The position numbers were made by a program, and so were the translations under genes. The notes under the pieces were generated by a model that had not been told where the DNA came from, made no database searches, and saw nothing but the letters and a program-made list of their open reading frames with translations. Of a stretch of 64,000 nucleotides of DNA, positions 52,902 to 62,896 are shown piece after piece. Each line of letters opens with the position of its first letter. The stretch's first letter is position 1. Source of the DNA: Cryomorphaceae bacterium (lineage in GTDB: Bacteria > Bacteroidota > Bacteroidia > Flavobacteriales > ECT2AJA-044); the NCBI GenBank assembly GCA_017798125.1, contig CP059070.1:1984001-2048000 (forward strand). Reading direction: 5' to 3'.

Positions 52902-54227
52902 TTAGTCGGCTTCGACCCAGAAAGGAATGTTGGCGTGTGCCACGTGTCCTTGGCCATCTTCGATATATACAAATAGCCTGTACGCGCCGCTCTCAGGAGG
53001 AGCTGTGAGCTGTGTAACGCTATCGGCCGGCAGGCTTATTAAGTTTTCAATCCGCTCCGGTACGGGTTCAGGGTCGCCTCCCGTAGCCTTGCTTGTGCTC
53101 TCTCTTAGAATTTCCCACCTAAAGTTCAAGGGGTCTTTATCGAAGTCGCTTACTGAGGCTTTGGCGATGTAGGTTTCTCCTTTCTTTAATCGAATATTCT
53201 CTTCGGGATCCTTGCCATCCAGTTTGAAATCGTGAAGGCGAGGGCTTCTATTCTCAGGCCACGAACTCTTCCATATTTGGTGCATGGCATCCACTGCTTC
53301 AGATTCTTGACCATCGGGCATGAACATCCCGAACCAAGTTGGTGTCCGCTCCTGCTTTTGTCCCCATAGGAAGGCAAATGAGCCCATGACTTGTTCGGAT
53401 TGACCGGCTATAGACTTCTCGAATCGACTTCGGTACAGGTCTGCTTTAATTGAGCTGGTATTTTCAATAGGTGCTCCCCATTCCGTCTTGGCCACTTCCC
53501 AGTAGCCGGTGGCACCCCATTCCGTGACCAGCAAAGGACCTGTATAGCCCGATTCTTCAATGAGTTCGGGTAAGATTTCAATTTCCCCGTACAATTGAAC
53601 ACTTATAAAATCGAGTTCCGGTGCTCGTTCTTGAACTAGCCGAACTACTTCTGGCTTCATGCCGGCGAGTGGGGTAGTGCACAAGTGGTTTCCATCCAGC
53701 TCATGAATCATTTTAGCTACATCGTTTACTGCGTCCCATACTTTTGGATTCTCTGAGTGATGATTGAGTTCGTTTCCGATGACCCAGAGGAATAGTGCCG
53801 GATGGTCCTTTAAGGCTTTGACCTCAGACTCAACGCGTTTTAGTTGCTTCGCAACTGCGCGCTCGTCGTCGTAGTTGAATCCATGTCGCTCCAGACCCAA
53901 ATGCAATCCCATAGCCACTTTTAGTCCTAGTTCATCAGCCGCGTCAAGGGTTTCAATCCCTGTACGCTTCTTATTCTTCGTTCTCCAAGTCCTGAAAGAG
54001 TTGGCTCCATGGGCGGCTAGGGCCTCCATATTGCCGTATTCCAAGCCAGCGCCTTTTACGTAGAATTCTTCGTCATTTAAATAAATGCGGTAGCCTTCCT
54101 CGGTCAGCCGAATTTCTGATATGGTGATGCCTTGGCTCGATTGCTCTTGATTCTTTGGAGCGCAGGAGACTAGAATAAGTAAGGATAGTAAAATAAGAGT
54201 GGCTCTTGGAGCATTCATGTTTCGCAA
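52902..54227 (-). CDS. Glycoside hydrolase-like lipoprotein (GH2/GH5 TIM barrel)
   Basis: 441 residues. Lipoprotein signal ILLSLLILVSCAPK. The barrel shows the GH clan A pattern: RTWRTKNKKRTGIETLDAADELGLKVAMGLHLG, then LFLWVIGNELNHH with the acid/base Glu after Asn, and PLLVTEWGATGYWEV with a second Glu as likely nucleophile. The C-terminal 120 residues resemble a beta-sandwich module. It would cleave beta-glycosidic linkages in the periplasm or at the surface; the sugar is unknown. The 13-base palindrome GTTGCTTCGCAAC at 53843-53855 also occurs by tRNA-Ser. Confidence 0.8.
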   Translation of the reverse strand: MRNMNAPRATLILLSLLILVSCAPKNQEQSSQGITISEIRLTEEGYRIYLNDEEFYVKGAGLEYGNMEALAAHGANSFRTWRTKNKKRTGIETLDAADELGLKVAMGLHLGLERHGFNYDDERAVAKQLKRVESEVKALKDHPALFLWVIGNELNHHSENPKVWDAVNDVAKMIHELDGNHLCTTPLAGMKPEVVRLVQERAPELDFISVQLYGEIEILPELIEESGYTGPLLVTEWGATGYWEVAKTEWGAPIENTSSIKADLYRSRFEKSIAGQSEQVMGSFAFLWGQKQERTPTWFGMFMPDGQESEAVDAMHQIWKSSWPENRSPRLHDFKLDGKDPEENIRLKKGETYIAKASVSDFDKDPLNFRWEILRESTSKATGGDPEPVPERIENLISLPADSVTQLTAPPESGAYRLFVYIEDGQGHVAHANIPFWVEAD

Positions 54228-54413
54228 GTTTGATCCGCTCGAAATTACGGATGAAATAGCTTAATACCCCTACTAGTAGCTTCATTCTTATCGCCTTCTC
54301 GCCCGAACTACTGAGCTTTCTTATCTTGTCATCAAATGTTTTCGGTGCCTGCCGATTTAAGCAAACCTTCACCTTTCACTGTTACCCGAACAACATAATT
54401 CTTCCCTTAGAAC

Positions 54414-56081
54414 ATGAGAATGCCTACCGTCCTTTTTCCGCTTTTAGTCGTGCTCTTTTTTGGTTGTCAAACCTCTGAGAAAGAAAGCTCTGGGGAAGCG
54501 GAAACTGAAATCCTCTCTTCCAATGACTATCAGGATTTGATTACTTTATTTAGAGACTGGAGAGCCTTTGAAAACCCTCCAAAGCTGGAAGGAGCACCCG
54601 ATTATCGCCAAGCGACATTCACTAAGAGAATGCCTGCATTTGATCAATTAAGAGCGCGGCATGCAGCGATTGACACTGCAGGCTGGTCAATTCCCAACAA
54701 AGTAGATTGGATGGTCGTATGGGCAGAGATGAATGGCTTTGATTTTAACTATCGAGTGCTGAAGCCATGGGAACGCGACCCCGCTTTCTACAAGACTGTT
54801 TGGACTTATAAGAGCGATGTACCAGCGCATGAGGGCCCCACGCATCATGAGACCTTGGAATTGTGGACCTATGAATTTCCATTGAGTAATGGTGAACGCA
54901 ACAGAATGCTCAATGATCTGGCCGTAATCCCACCCTTAAACGCACAAGCTCAAAAGAATCTTACCGGGAATGCCAGGGACCTCTGGATCACGGGGATAAG
55001 AGATATCAAAGAGCAGTCAGAGGTACTCGAGAATATGAAAAGCGCAGCAGGCGTAGCTGATGATAGAGACCTTATGTCCGCAATTGAAAAGGCTCAATCT
55101 TCTACAATTGAATTGGCAGAATGGCTAGAGGCAGAATCCGATAAGAAGACTGGCCCCTCTGGTATAGGAAAGGATAACTATACGTGGTATTTGCAAAATG
55201 TGCATTTGGTTCCACTTACTTGGGAAGATGAGGTGATGGTTCTGAAAAGGGAAGTTGCGCGTGCTTGGTCTGCCTTAAAATTGGAGGAACATCGTAATCG
55301 TGATCTCCCCAAACTGGTCGCAGCAGATTCACCTGAGAGCTATGATGAGCTTGCCGATCGCGCAGCAAGGAGTTTGATTGGTTTCTTAGAGGATGAGGAT
55401 ATCGTGACGGTTAAAGATTACTTCGATCCAGCGCTAAGAGAACATTTAGGCAGTTTTGTCCCAGTTGAGACCAGAAATTTCTTCTATATCACTTCTCATT
55501 TTGACCCACGCCCGCTTTTCTCTCACTTTTACCACTGGTTTGAATTGGCTAGAATGGAAAAAGAGCCTAACTCCAGTGAGATCAGAAGAGGGCCACTGTT
55601 GTACAATATCTTCGATTCACGAAATGAAGGTGTTGCGACTGCAGTGGAAGAAATGTTTATGGATGCCGGCTTATATGATGATGATCCTAGGGTTCGTGAG
55701 ATCGTCTACATTATGATTGCGCAAAGAGCCGCAAGAGGATTGGGCTCTCTTTATGCCCATGCCAACGAAATGACCATGGAAGAGGCCGGTGGCATACATT
55801 CAGAATACACACCTCGAGGGTGGATGAAAACGGAGAAGGAGTTGTTGATCTTTGAGCAGCACTTGTATTTGAGACAACCGGGTTATGGCACAAGCTATAT
55901 CACTGGAAAGTACTTGCTGGAAGACGCTATGGCGGAGTACGCCCGAATCAAAGAGTTAAATGGTGAGACTTTTGAAGTCGTCGATTTCTTTGACCGTATC
56001 AATCGCATTGGAAATATCCCTGTAGCCTTGACCCAATGGGAATTGACGGGTAAGTCCGATCATATGGTCATGATGAAGTGA
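54414..56081 (+). CDS. DUF885-like lipoprotein lacking the metal-binding motif
   Basis: 555 residues with lipoprotein signal [14 protein letters not shown]. The outline follows DUF885 proteins, putative zinc peptidases: [25 protein letters not shown], then the C-terminal [27 protein letters not shown] and [17 protein letters not shown]. At the place of the HEAxPGHH motif the sequence reads [19 protein letters not shown], so the HE..GH metal ligands are absent and the protein is predicted to be inactive or altered. Codons include many AGA arginines, unlike most neighbours. It lies 25 bases before the S9 peptidase gene, probably in one operon. Confidence 0.7.
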   Translation: MRMPTVLFPLLVVLFFGCQTSEKESSGEAETEILSSNDYQDLITLFRDWRAFENPPKLEGAPDYRQATFTKRMPAFDQLRARHAAIDTAGWSIPNKVDWMVVWAEMNGFDFNYRVLKPWERDPAFYKTVWTYKSDVPAHEGPTHHETLELWTYEFPLSNGERNRMLNDLAVIPPLNAQAQKNLTGNARDLWITGIRDIKEQSEVLENMKSAAGVADDRDLMSAIEKAQSSTIELAEWLEAESDKKTGPSGIGKDNYTWYLQNVHLVPLTWEDEVMVLKREVARAWSALKLEEHRNRDLPKLVAADSPESYDELADRAARSLIGFLEDEDIVTVKDYFDPALREHLGSFVPVETRNFFYITSHFDPRPLFSHFYHWFELARMEKEPNSSEIRRGPLLYNIFDSRNEGVATAVEEMFMDAGLYDDDPRVREIVYIMIAQRAARGLGSLYAHANEMTMEEAGGIHSEYTPRGWMKTEKELLIFEQHLYLRQPGYGTSYITGKYLLEDAMAEYARIKELNGETFEVVDFFDRINRIGNIPVALTQWELTGKSDHMVMMK

Positions 56082-56106
56082 GTAGGTTTTAGAATATTGT
56101 TAGTAC

Positions 56107-58263
56107 ATGTCGATGAAAAAAATCACTTTTTGGCGAATATGGTTCGTAACGGCCTTACTCATGGCCCTGACCATTGCGGTTAAAGCTCAGAATGATAAGC
56201 TTACTCTTGATGAGCTTTTCTCTTCACCAAAACTGACAGGAACAACTCCTTCGCGACCTGTATGGGCCCTTGATAGCGAACATTTCGCCTTTTCATGGAG
56301 TGAACCAGGAACTCCTGGGCGAGGCCTTTGGGTAGCCAACAAAGAGGGAAAAGAGTTGCGACTCATTTCCAGTACGGACTCTCCTTCAGTGCGCGATATT
56401 GTCTGGATTGATGCTAACACCATTATCAGCCTAAGGGGAAGGAGCATTTGGCGGACAACCCTGAGCAAAGGAGAAGATTTCGAAATGATGACCTTAGAGA
56501 TAGGTGCACATGATTTGTCGATTTCACCAAAGGGTGATGAATTGGCCTATATAAGCCAAGGTGATTTGTGGCTCGCTGATCTAGTCAGTAAACAGAATCG
56601 CCAGCTCACCAGCATTGGCATTGCAAGTCTCTCGAATTTGGGTAAAGGACGCTACAACCGACCAGAACGAGAAATTGGTCCGGGCATCTGGAGTGGCCCA
56701 ACGTATAAGTGGTCCCCAGATGGCAAAACGATCGTGATTCACGAAGTGGACAGACGCGAGATGCGCAAGGTGCCCTTTCCAGATTACCTCGCTGACGAAA
56801 CGAATCCGAATGAAATTCGAAGAAGCTACCCTGGTGATCCTAACGAAATTCGCAGGGTTGGCTTACTTGATGTGGAAAACGGAACTATCTTATATCTTGA
56901 TTTGCCTGATCCGAGCGCTAATCAGATCATCGACTTTAACTGGTCATCAAAAGGTGCTCTGCTGATTGATGTTGCATCCGACGATGCTGTTACACGTAGA
57001 TTATTCCTCTTGGCGGAAGGAGAAAGCCAACCACGTGAGATTTGGAAAGGTGTCAGAGAGAGCCGTATGTACACATCTTTTGGCTCTAACTGGCATCCCG
57101 ACGGGCAGCAGGTCGTATTCTTGAGTGATATGGGTGATCGTTACGGTCTTTATGAGATTGACGCAACATCTTCCGAGAGAGACTCACAACTTTTAACAGA
57201 TCCATCCTACGATGTGTTGTCTGTACCTCATTTTAGAGGTGAACTCTTGTTTTATGAGGGCAACGGTGTCAATCCGTACGAACAACATGTCTATCGATTG
57301 AACGAGTCTCAAAACGAACTTGAGCAGCTAACATTTCTGGCTGGTCGTAACGTTGGCTATCCGTCACCTGATGGCCAGAGCTTGGTGTTCATGCATAGTG
57401 ACGATACATCACCGCCCGAGCTATACGCAGTTGGCAGTAGGGGCAGTAAAGCCAGGCGAGTAACACACTCGCCCTTGCCGACTTTCACAGGGAGAACCTG
57501 GGTGGGTGCAGAATATGTCAGTTTCCCGAGTCTTGTAGATGACTATACACTCCATGCACGGATTCTAAAACCTGCGGACCTGGAGCCCAACATGAAGTAT
57601 CCCGTGCTTTTTGGGCCTGTGTACTCGAATACAGCAAGAAACCGCTGGGCCGGAAACTACAGCCTTATCCAGCAACTGATGGTCGCGAAAGGATATATTG
57701 TTGTGCAAGTAGATTCTCGGGGCAGCAATGGATATGGTCGCGCATTTCGTGAAGAATTCCTTTTGGGCTTTGCAGACCAGGATATAGAAGATTATGCAAG
57801 TGCGGTGGCCTACATGGAGTCGCTAGATTTTGTTGATCCAGATCGCATCGGTATCTGGGGTAGCAGTTACGGTGGCACCCTCTCCGTTTATTCACTTTTG
57901 AAGAAGCCAGGCTTATTCCAGGTTGGCGTGGCCGCCGCTGCTGCTGTGGACCCAATATTTTTTGGCACAGACGATGTTGCGATTGTCCGTACCCCACAAA
58001 CACACCCAGAGGTTTTTGAAAGAAAGGCACTCAGGTATGCAGCGAACCTCCAGGACAAACTTTTATTCATCCACGGTATGCAGGATCATGTGGTGCCATT
58101 TAAGACCACGACTGTGCTTGCTGAAGAACTGATTAAACAGGGCAAGGACTTCGATTTTGCCTTTGCACCTGGTGCAACCCACGGATGGAGTCGTGAGTCA
58201 GATTACGATCGCTATCTCTTTGGTAAGTTGATCGAATACTTCGATCGATACCTGCAGGATTAA
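56107..58263 (+). CDS. S9 family peptidase (DPP IV-like), exported
   Basis: 718 residues. Signal peptide FVTALLMALTIAVKA, an eight-bladed propeller region (repeated WSPDGK, SPKGDEL, NWHPDGQ, SPDGQSL strand motifs) and an alpha/beta-hydrolase domain. The catalytic triad is Ser587 in IWGSSYGGTLSV, Asp near 660 in HGMQDHVVPF and His near 692 in GATHGWSRES. DPP IV-type enzymes remove N-terminal dipeptides, often Xaa-Pro. Start could be the ATG at 56107 or 56113. It is probably co-expressed with the DUF885-like gene. Confidence 0.9.
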   Translation: MSMKKITFWRIWFVTALLMALTIAVKAQNDKLTLDELFSSPKLTGTTPSRPVWALDSEHFAFSWSEPGTPGRGLWVANKEGKELRLISSTDSPSVRDIVWIDANTIISLRGRSIWRTTLSKGEDFEMMTLEIGAHDLSISPKGDELAYISQGDLWLADLVSKQNRQLTSIGIASLSNLGKGRYNRPEREIGPGIWSGPTYKWSPDGKTIVIHEVDRREMRKVPFPDYLADETNPNEIRRSYPGDPNEIRRVGLLDVENGTILYLDLPDPSANQIIDFNWSSKGALLIDVASDDAVTRRLFLLAEGESQPREIWKGVRESRMYTSFGSNWHPDGQQVVFLSDMGDRYGLYEIDATSSERDSQLLTDPSYDVLSVPHFRGELLFYEGNGVNPYEQHVYRLNESQNELEQLTFLAGRNVGYPSPDGQSLVFMHSDDTSPPELYAVGSRGSKARRVTHSPLPTFTGRTWVGAEYVSFPSLVDDYTLHARILKPADLEPNMKYPVLFGPVYSNTARNRWAGNYSLIQQLMVAKGYIVVQVDSRGSNGYGRAFREEFLLGFADQDIEDYASAVAYMESLDFVDPDRIGIWGSSYGGTLSVYSLLKKPGLFQVGVAAAAAVDPIFFGTDDVAIVRTPQTHPEVFERKALRYAANLQDKLLFIHGMQDHVVPFKTTTVLAEELIKQGKDFDFAFAPGATHGWSRESDYDRYLFGKLIEYFDRYLQD

Positions 58264-58265
58264 GT

Positions 58266-58323
58266 AAAAACGGATGGCTACTGCCATCCGCTGTTTGCTT
58301 GTTCTAGTGATCCCTACAGGATT
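58266..58323 (-). repeat. Distal copy of a 58-nt perfect direct repeat: tRNA-Arg 3' end plus terminator
   Basis: Identical to 58452-58509. On the minus strand it begins with the last 16 bases of tRNA-Arg, continues through the flank and ends with the terminator hairpin. The tRNA body is absent. It lies two bases after the S9 peptidase stop and may act as its terminator. Confidence 0.93.
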
Positions 58324-58451
58324 TTGCCCCTCACGATGCTCGGGGCAAGAATAGGCGGGCTGATCACTATTGCGAGCAAACAGCTCGCTTCGCTCGTATT
58401 TTGTTGTCTAGCCTCTGCCCAGAGCAAGCTCGACCTGAATCTAGAGCACAA
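58324..58451 (-). other. Structured spacer of the tRNA-Arg downstream element
   Basis: 128 bases between the two repeats with no credible gene. It contains GCGAGC-aaaca-GCTCGC (58372-58388) followed by CTTCGCTCG, and a hairpin with arms TTTTGTTGTCTAG (58399-58411) / CTAGAGCACAAAA (58441-58453) with AGCAAGCT (58423-58430) near its apex. A longer-loop variant of the CATCG palindrome (GCCCC..GGGGC) lies at 58325-58345. Confidence 0.7.
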
Positions 58452-58476
58452 AAAAACGGATGGCTACTGCCATCCG
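58450..58476 (-). terminator. Terminator of tRNA-Arg
   Basis: On the minus strand CGGATGGCAGTAGCCATCCG followed by a run of seven T. It starts about 18 bases after the tRNA 3' end and is part of the duplicated segment. Confidence 0.85.
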
Positions 58477-58509
58477 CTGTTTGCTTGTTCTAGTGATCCC
58501 TACAGGATT
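58452..58509 (-). repeat. Proximal copy of the 58-nt direct repeat, overlapping the tRNA-Arg 3' end
   Basis: Perfect match to 58266-58323, offset 186 bases. It covers the terminator, the flank and the last 16 bases of the tRNA. Confidence 0.93.
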
Positions 58510-58567
58510 CGAACCTGTGACCGTCTGCTTAGAAGGCAGATGCTCTATCCAGCTGAGCTAAGGGACC
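58494..58567 (-). tRNA. tRNA-Arg (TCT anticodon)
   Basis: 74 bases. Acceptor GGTCCCT pairs with AGGGATC (one G:T), the D-arm is GCTC..GAGC, the anticodon stem CTGCC/AGCAG frames the loop with TCT, and the T-loop TTCGAAT is canonical. No CCA is encoded. It reads AGA codons. Confidence 0.95.
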
Positions 58568-58578
58568 TCGAAGGGGTG

Positions 58579-58607
58579 CAAAGATAATACATTCATTGCC
58601 TTTTCAA
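58579..58607 (-). promoter_or_regulatory. Promoter of tRNA-Arg
   Basis: On the minus strand TTG, 18 bases, TATCTTTG; the -7 element ends 11 bases before the tRNA. Confidence 0.7.
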
Positions 58608-58643
58608 TACCGAGAAGGCATTTAGGATTAGCAATTATAGAGC

Positions 58644-58680
58644 ATAAAAAAAGGCGCCACGACAAATCACAGCGCCTCTG
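58644..58680 (-). terminator. Terminator after the DUF2911 gene
   Basis: On the minus strand AGGCGCTG..TGGCGCCT followed by a run of seven T. Confidence 0.8.
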
Positions 58681-58698
58681 TAAACTATAAGAGGAGTG

Positions 58699-59199
58699 TT
58701 ACTCTACAGGGAATGAGATTCGGGTCGTTGCCCATTCCAAGTGAATCATACCATCTGAAACGCTGTATTTGAGCATCTCAACAGGCTCAATTTCAGTAAC
58801 AGTAGCTTCTGATTCCAATACGTTTTTCTCCGTATCCAGATTGTATGCCCCCCACTGATCCGCTTGAGAATTAAGCATGATTGGCCAATTGCCCTCTTCT
58901 TTGGGCATTGTGAAGAAAGCGTATTTACCTGCAGCTACTTTATTACCGTTGATGGTCACGTCTTCTGTAAAGGTGATCGTAGTCGCTTTGTCGGCCCCTG
59001 CGCGCCATACCTTATCGTAAGGAACAAGATCACCAAAAATGGTACGTCCACGTACTGAAGGAGCATTGTAGGTGATGGTCACTCCAACATTACCAATTTT
59101 GTCTTGTGTCGTTTGGAACGGGCTCTTTTTGTTTTGTGCTTCGGTAGTCAGTCCTCCTAGAATGAGGAAGAAGGAGAGAAGGGCAGTAATTTTCTTCAT
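58699..59199 (-). CDS. DUF2911 domain protein, exported
   Basis: 166 residues. Signal peptide ITALLSFFLILGGLTTEAQ, then the DUF2911 pattern: NVGVTITYNAPSVRGRTIFGDLVPYDKVWRAGADKATTI and KVAAGKYAFFTMP. The function of this Bacteroidota-enriched family is unknown. Start chosen at 59199 because the ATG directly precedes the signal peptide. Confidence 0.87.
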   Translation of the reverse strand: MKKITALLSFFLILGGLTTEAQNKKSPFQTTQDKIGNVGVTITYNAPSVRGRTIFGDLVPYDKVWRAGADKATTITFTEDVTINGNKVAAGKYAFFTMPKEEGNWPIMLNSQADQWGAYNLDTEKNVLESEATVTEIEPVEMLKYSVSDGMIHLEWATTRISFPVE

Positions 59200-59320
59200 T
59201 TGAATGAATTTAGTCCGATATGGTTCGGTTCGTTTATGGAATTCGTTCGAACGGATCCTTACTGGACTCATTCTGAACAAGTGATTAACGGACTATCTAA
59301 CTGAGAATAGCGTTCGTTGT

Positions 59321-60334
59321 TCAAACCGCTGTTCGAATAGCTTGAGAAATAGCGCGGACTTTTAGCATGAGCTCATTAAATTGATCAAAGTCTAGCGTCT
59401 GCTGCCCGTCTGTCGCAGCTTTTTCTGGTCGTTCGTGAATTTCCACGATTAATCCATCGGCACCAGCAGCTACCCCTGCCAAAGCCATAGGAATAACGTG
59501 CTTTCGAATGCCAATACCGTGTGAAGGATCGACAACAACAGGCAAGTGTGATTTCTCCTGAAGAATAGGCACTGCATTTAAATCCAAGGTGTTTCTAGAT
59601 GAGGTTTCAAACGTCCTAATACCCCGTTCACATAGAATGACCTTCTCATTTCCATTTTTAAATACGTATTCAGCAGAGTACAACAGTTCGTCTATGCTTC
59701 CGCTAATGCCGCGTTTGATCATCACCGGTTTATCAATTTGACCCAATTCTTCGAGGAGATTGAAGTTTTGGGAGTTGCGAGCCCCGACCTGAAAAATGTC
59801 AACGTAGTCCATCATTTCGTCTATTTGACTGGCTTCCATTACTTCGGTGATGATCTTGATTCCGTTTTCACGACAAATGGAATGAAAGAGCTTTAGCCCT
59901 TCAATCCCTAAACCCCTGAAAGAGTAGGGGCTGGTTCTGGGTTTATAAACGCCTCCTCTCATGACGGTTACGCCTTTATCCACGAGTTGAGTCACCACCT
60001 TCCGTATTTGATCTTCGCTCTCGATACTGCAGGGGCCGGCCATAACGGTCAGACCATTTCCGCCAATAAAATCTCCACCCCCGATGTCAATGGATGATCG
60101 CCCGACTTTCCATTTACTGCTGACGAGTTTATGCTTGCCACTAACGCGGTGAAGATCTTCTACGCCGGGCATAGCACCAATTCTACGTATGTCGAACTCC
60201 TCCTTGCACAGACAGATGAGGTAGTTGGCTACCTGGGTTCGAACGGGATATGATTCAATACTCAGTTGATTCAATTCACGCACAAGTGCTTGTTCTGATG
60301 CGGACGAAATATTGCCTTCAAGTTTTATAATCAT
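59321..60334 (-). CDS. 3-deoxy-7-phosphoheptulonate (DAHP) synthase, type I-beta
   Basis: 337 residues. The N-terminal 70 residues form a ferredoxin-like regulatory domain seen in Thermotoga-type DAHP synthases. The catalytic barrel has MAGPCSIESEDQIRKVV, GGVYKPRTSPYSF, and VVVDPSHGIGIRKHVIP. It condenses PEP with erythrose 4-phosphate at the entry of the shikimate pathway. It is the last gene of the trp operon and overlaps trpA by four bases (ATGA), which ties aromatic precursor supply to tryptophan synthesis. Confidence 0.93.
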   Translation of the reverse strand: MIIKLEGNISSASEQALVRELNQLSIESYPVRTQVANYLICLCKEEFDIRRIGAMPGVEDLHRVSGKHKLVSSKWKVGRSSIDIGGGDFIGGNGLTVMAGPCSIESEDQIRKVVTQLVDKGVTVMRGGVYKPRTSPYSFRGLGIEGLKLFHSICRENGIKIITEVMEASQIDEMMDYVDIFQVGARNSQNFNLLEELGQIDKPVMIKRGISGSIDELLYSAEYVFKNGNEKVILCERGIRTFETSSRNTLDLNAVPILQEKSHLPVVVDPSHGIGIRKHVIPMALAGVAAGADGLIVEIHERPEKAATDGQQTLDFDQFNELMLKVRAISQAIRTAV

Positions 60335-61110
60335 GACATCGTGTTGATTTTAGTCATCTTTTCGACGAACTGTTTGCTGGCTGATTCGACATCGTTATGA
60401 CCGACCAGGGATTTGATAAAGGCGGATCCGATGATTCCGCCGGGTGCATAGGTGTGTACGAGCTCTAAATCGGATGGAGTAGAAATGTTAAATCCAACGA
60501 GGACGGGATGCTTCAAGGATAGCTTTCGGATCTTACTGAGGTATGGGACGGCACTTTTGATTCCATCTCCTTTTCCTGTAGTGCTGGATGAGCTTACCGC
60601 ATAGATAAAGGTGGAGCTAAGCTCGTCAATCCGCGCTATTCGTTCCGGGGAAGTATCAGGAGTAATCAGAAAAATAAAGCTGATTCCGTATTCCTCGAAC
60701 AGAAGCTTGTATTGCTCCTCGTAAACTTCCAGAGGCAAATCAGGTAGAATGACACCGTCTACCCGGGCCTCCGAGCATTTCAATACGAATTTTTCAAACC
60801 CGTATTGGAGCACAGGGTTCAAGTAGCCCATTAATATTTTAGGCATGTCCTCCTTGAACTTATTCACTTGGTCAAAAATGAGGTCCATGGTAATTCCATT
60901 CTCCAAGGCGACACTATTGCTCGCTTGAATTGTTGGGCCGTCGGCAATGGGGTCGGAGTATGGGATGCCTACCTCGATCATATCTGCTCCAGATTCGTAA
61001 AGCGTGTTCGCAATCTTCGGCAGATCGTGCAGGTTTGGAAAGCCAGCAGTACAGTAGATGTTAAGCAGTTGGGATTTCTTATCCTGGAGTTTCTTCTTCA
61101 GCTTATTCAT
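60331..61110 (-). CDS. trpA: Tryptophan synthase alpha subunit
   Basis: 259 residues. Catalytic Glu in [20 protein letters not shown] and catalytic Asp in [12 protein letters not shown] are both present. It cleaves indole-3-glycerol phosphate and passes indole to TrpB. Overlaps both neighbours by four bases. Confidence 0.95.
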   Translation of the reverse strand: MNKLKKKLQDKKSQLLNIYCTAGFPNLHDLPKIANTLYESGADMIEVGIPYSDPIADGPTIQASNSVALENGITMDLIFDQVNKFKEDMPKILMGYLNPVLQYGFEKFVLKCSEARVDGVILPDLPLEVYEEQYKLLFEEYGISFIFLITPDTSPERIARIDELSSTFIYAVSSSSTTGKGDGIKSAVPYLSKIRKLSLKHPVLVGFNISTPSDLELVHTYAPGGIIGSAFIKSLVGHNDVESASKQFVEKMTKINTMS

Positions 61111-62273
61111 AGACTAAAATGATTCATGTATGTGGCTAAATCTTTGTCTCCTCGACCACTCAAGTTTATGACCACACGGTTACCATGTTCGAGCTTCATC
61201 TTACTTAAGTAGGCTAGGGCATGAGCGGTTTCCAATGCAGGAATAATACCCTCGAGTCTCGAAAGGAAAAGAGCGGCTTCTAAGGCCTCTTGATCCGTTA
61301 CGCTGTCGTATTGGACCCGTCCTTCTGAATGAAGATGTGCGTGCCATGGCCCAATCCCAGGGTAGTCCAACCCGGCCGAGACGCTATGCGGTTCTACAAC
61401 TTGACCTTCCAAGGTTTGCATCACATAGGTCATGGATGCATGCAGTACGCCAGGGGTTCCTAGAGCAAGAGTTGCTGCGGATTTTCCAGAAGTGACGCCT
61501 TCACCTGCAGCTTCTACACCAATGAGCTTTACGCTTTCGTCTTCAATAAAGTGATAAAAGGCCCCGATGGCATTCGATCCTCCGCCTACACACGCGATGA
61601 CATGGGTGGGGTCTCCCACCAATTGGTTTGTAATCTCTTGCGAAATGACAGACTGCAAACGGGCCACTAGATCCGGGTAGGGATGTGGCCCCACTACTGA
61701 ACCAATGATGTAGTGCGTGTCCGTTGGATTGTTGATCCAGTCTCGTATAGCTTCGTTTGTTGCGTCCTTAAGCGTCCGGCTGCCACTCGTAGCAGAACGA
61801 ACTTCGGCACCGAGCATTTTCATTCGTGCTACATTCGGAGCTTGACGTTCAATGTCCTTTTCACCCATATAAACGATGCATTCCAAGCCCTTGAGCGCAC
61901 AAACAGTGGCGGTGGCGACACCGTGTTGTCCAGCCCCAGTCTCTGCAATTATTCGCTTTTTACCGAGCTTTTCGGCGAGGAGAACCTGCCCTAGGGTGTT
62001 GTTCACTTTGTGCGCACCGGTATGACAGAGGTCTTCACGTTTGAGATAGATTTCGGCCCCGAAGTGCTCGCTCAGACGCTCTGCTAAGAATAATGGAGTG
62101 GGTCGCCCAACATATTCGTTTAACAAAGCATGAAACTCTTCTTGAAATGATGCGGAAGAGAGAAGCTCTACGTACGTATCTTGTAGTTCATGAACATTGG
62201 GATATAGCATTTCAGGAATGAATGCTCCACCGAACGATCCATAGAATCCTTTTTGGTCAATGGTGTATTTCAT
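61107..62273 (-). CDS. trpB: Tryptophan synthase beta subunit
   Basis: 388 residues. PLP-binding Lys in [19 protein letters not shown], and [17 protein letters not shown] and [14 protein letters not shown]-type phosphate-binding segments are intact (here [17 protein letters not shown]). It joins indole and serine to make tryptophan in complex with TrpA. Four-base overlaps with trpF upstream and trpA downstream. Confidence 0.96.
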   Translation of the reverse strand: MKYTIDQKGFYGSFGGAFIPEMLYPNVHELQDTYVELLSSASFQEEFHALLNEYVGRPTPLFLAERLSEHFGAEIYLKREDLCHTGAHKVNNTLGQVLLAEKLGKKRIIAETGAGQHGVATATVCALKGLECIVYMGEKDIERQAPNVARMKMLGAEVRSATSGSRTLKDATNEAIRDWINNPTDTHYIIGSVVGPHPYPDLVARLQSVISQEITNQLVGDPTHVIACVGGGSNAIGAFYHFIEDESVKLIGVEAAGEGVTSGKSAATLALGTPGVLHASMTYVMQTLEGQVVEPHSVSAGLDYPGIGPWHAHLHSEGRVQYDSVTDQEALEAALFLSRLEGIIPALETAHALAYLSKMKLEHGNRVVINLSGRGDKDLATYMNHFSL

Positions 62274-62896
62274 ACTGTCCTAACTTGATTGATCAATTCT
62301 TTTGAGGCATCAATATCTTTGAGCCCCGGTGCTGTTTCTAGCCGACTATTGGCATCCACCCCCGCCAAATAGCTCAATTCTAAATCTTTAATTTCTTCGA
62401 TGTCATTTTCGCTGATTCCGCCGCTTAGAAGGAAAGGGGTTGACAGAGGATACCTCTTGAGTAAGTCCCAATTGAAGTGCTTTCCACTGCCACCGCGGTT
62501 TGCTGTTCGCGTATCAAATAGAAAATATTCGACGTACGGCTCATAACTTTTCAGCGTATCAAATGGAATTTCTAGACCTACAGAAATTGCTTTGATGATT
62601 CGGATTCCTCCTTCGGCCAATTGACAGCAATAATCAGGGGTTTCATCACCATGCAGCTGTACAAAATCAAAATCGTACTCCCTCGTAATTCGTTCGACTT
62701 GTTTCATGTCTTCATTGACAAATACGGCAACCTTTTCTACGGTGGCATCAACCTCCACAAGAGCAAGAGGAATGCCCTCAAAATCAACGAATCGGGCTGA
62801 TTTCTCATAGAAGATGAAGCCCATCAAATTGGGTTTGAGAGCAGAAATTGCCTTGATGTTATCCGGATCCCGCATGCCGCAAATTTTGACAATCAT
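62270..62896 (-). CDS. trpF: Phosphoribosylanthranilate isomerase
   Basis: 208 residues. Starts with the family motif [15 protein letters not shown], with the catalytic Cys, and has [19 protein letters not shown] with the catalytic Asp, and [12 protein letters not shown]. It converts N-(5-phosphoribosyl)anthranilate in the third step of the pathway. Four-base overlaps on both sides. Confidence 0.95.
   Translation of the reverse strand: MIVKICGMRDPDNIKAISALKPNLMGFIFYEKSARFVDFEGIPLALVEVDATVEKVAVFVNEDMKQVERITREYDFDFVQLHGDETPDYCCQLAEGGIRIIKAISVGLEIPFDTLKSYEPYVEYFLFDTRTANRGGSGKHFNWDLLKRYPLSTPFLLSGGISENDIEEIKDLELSYLAGVDANSRLETAPGLKDIDASKELINQVRTV

Noticed and set aside
58324-58451. Small peptide gene between the tRNA-Arg repeats
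   Set aside because: The open frame crosses both repeats and the tRNA and has no plausible start signal; hairpins explain the sequence better.
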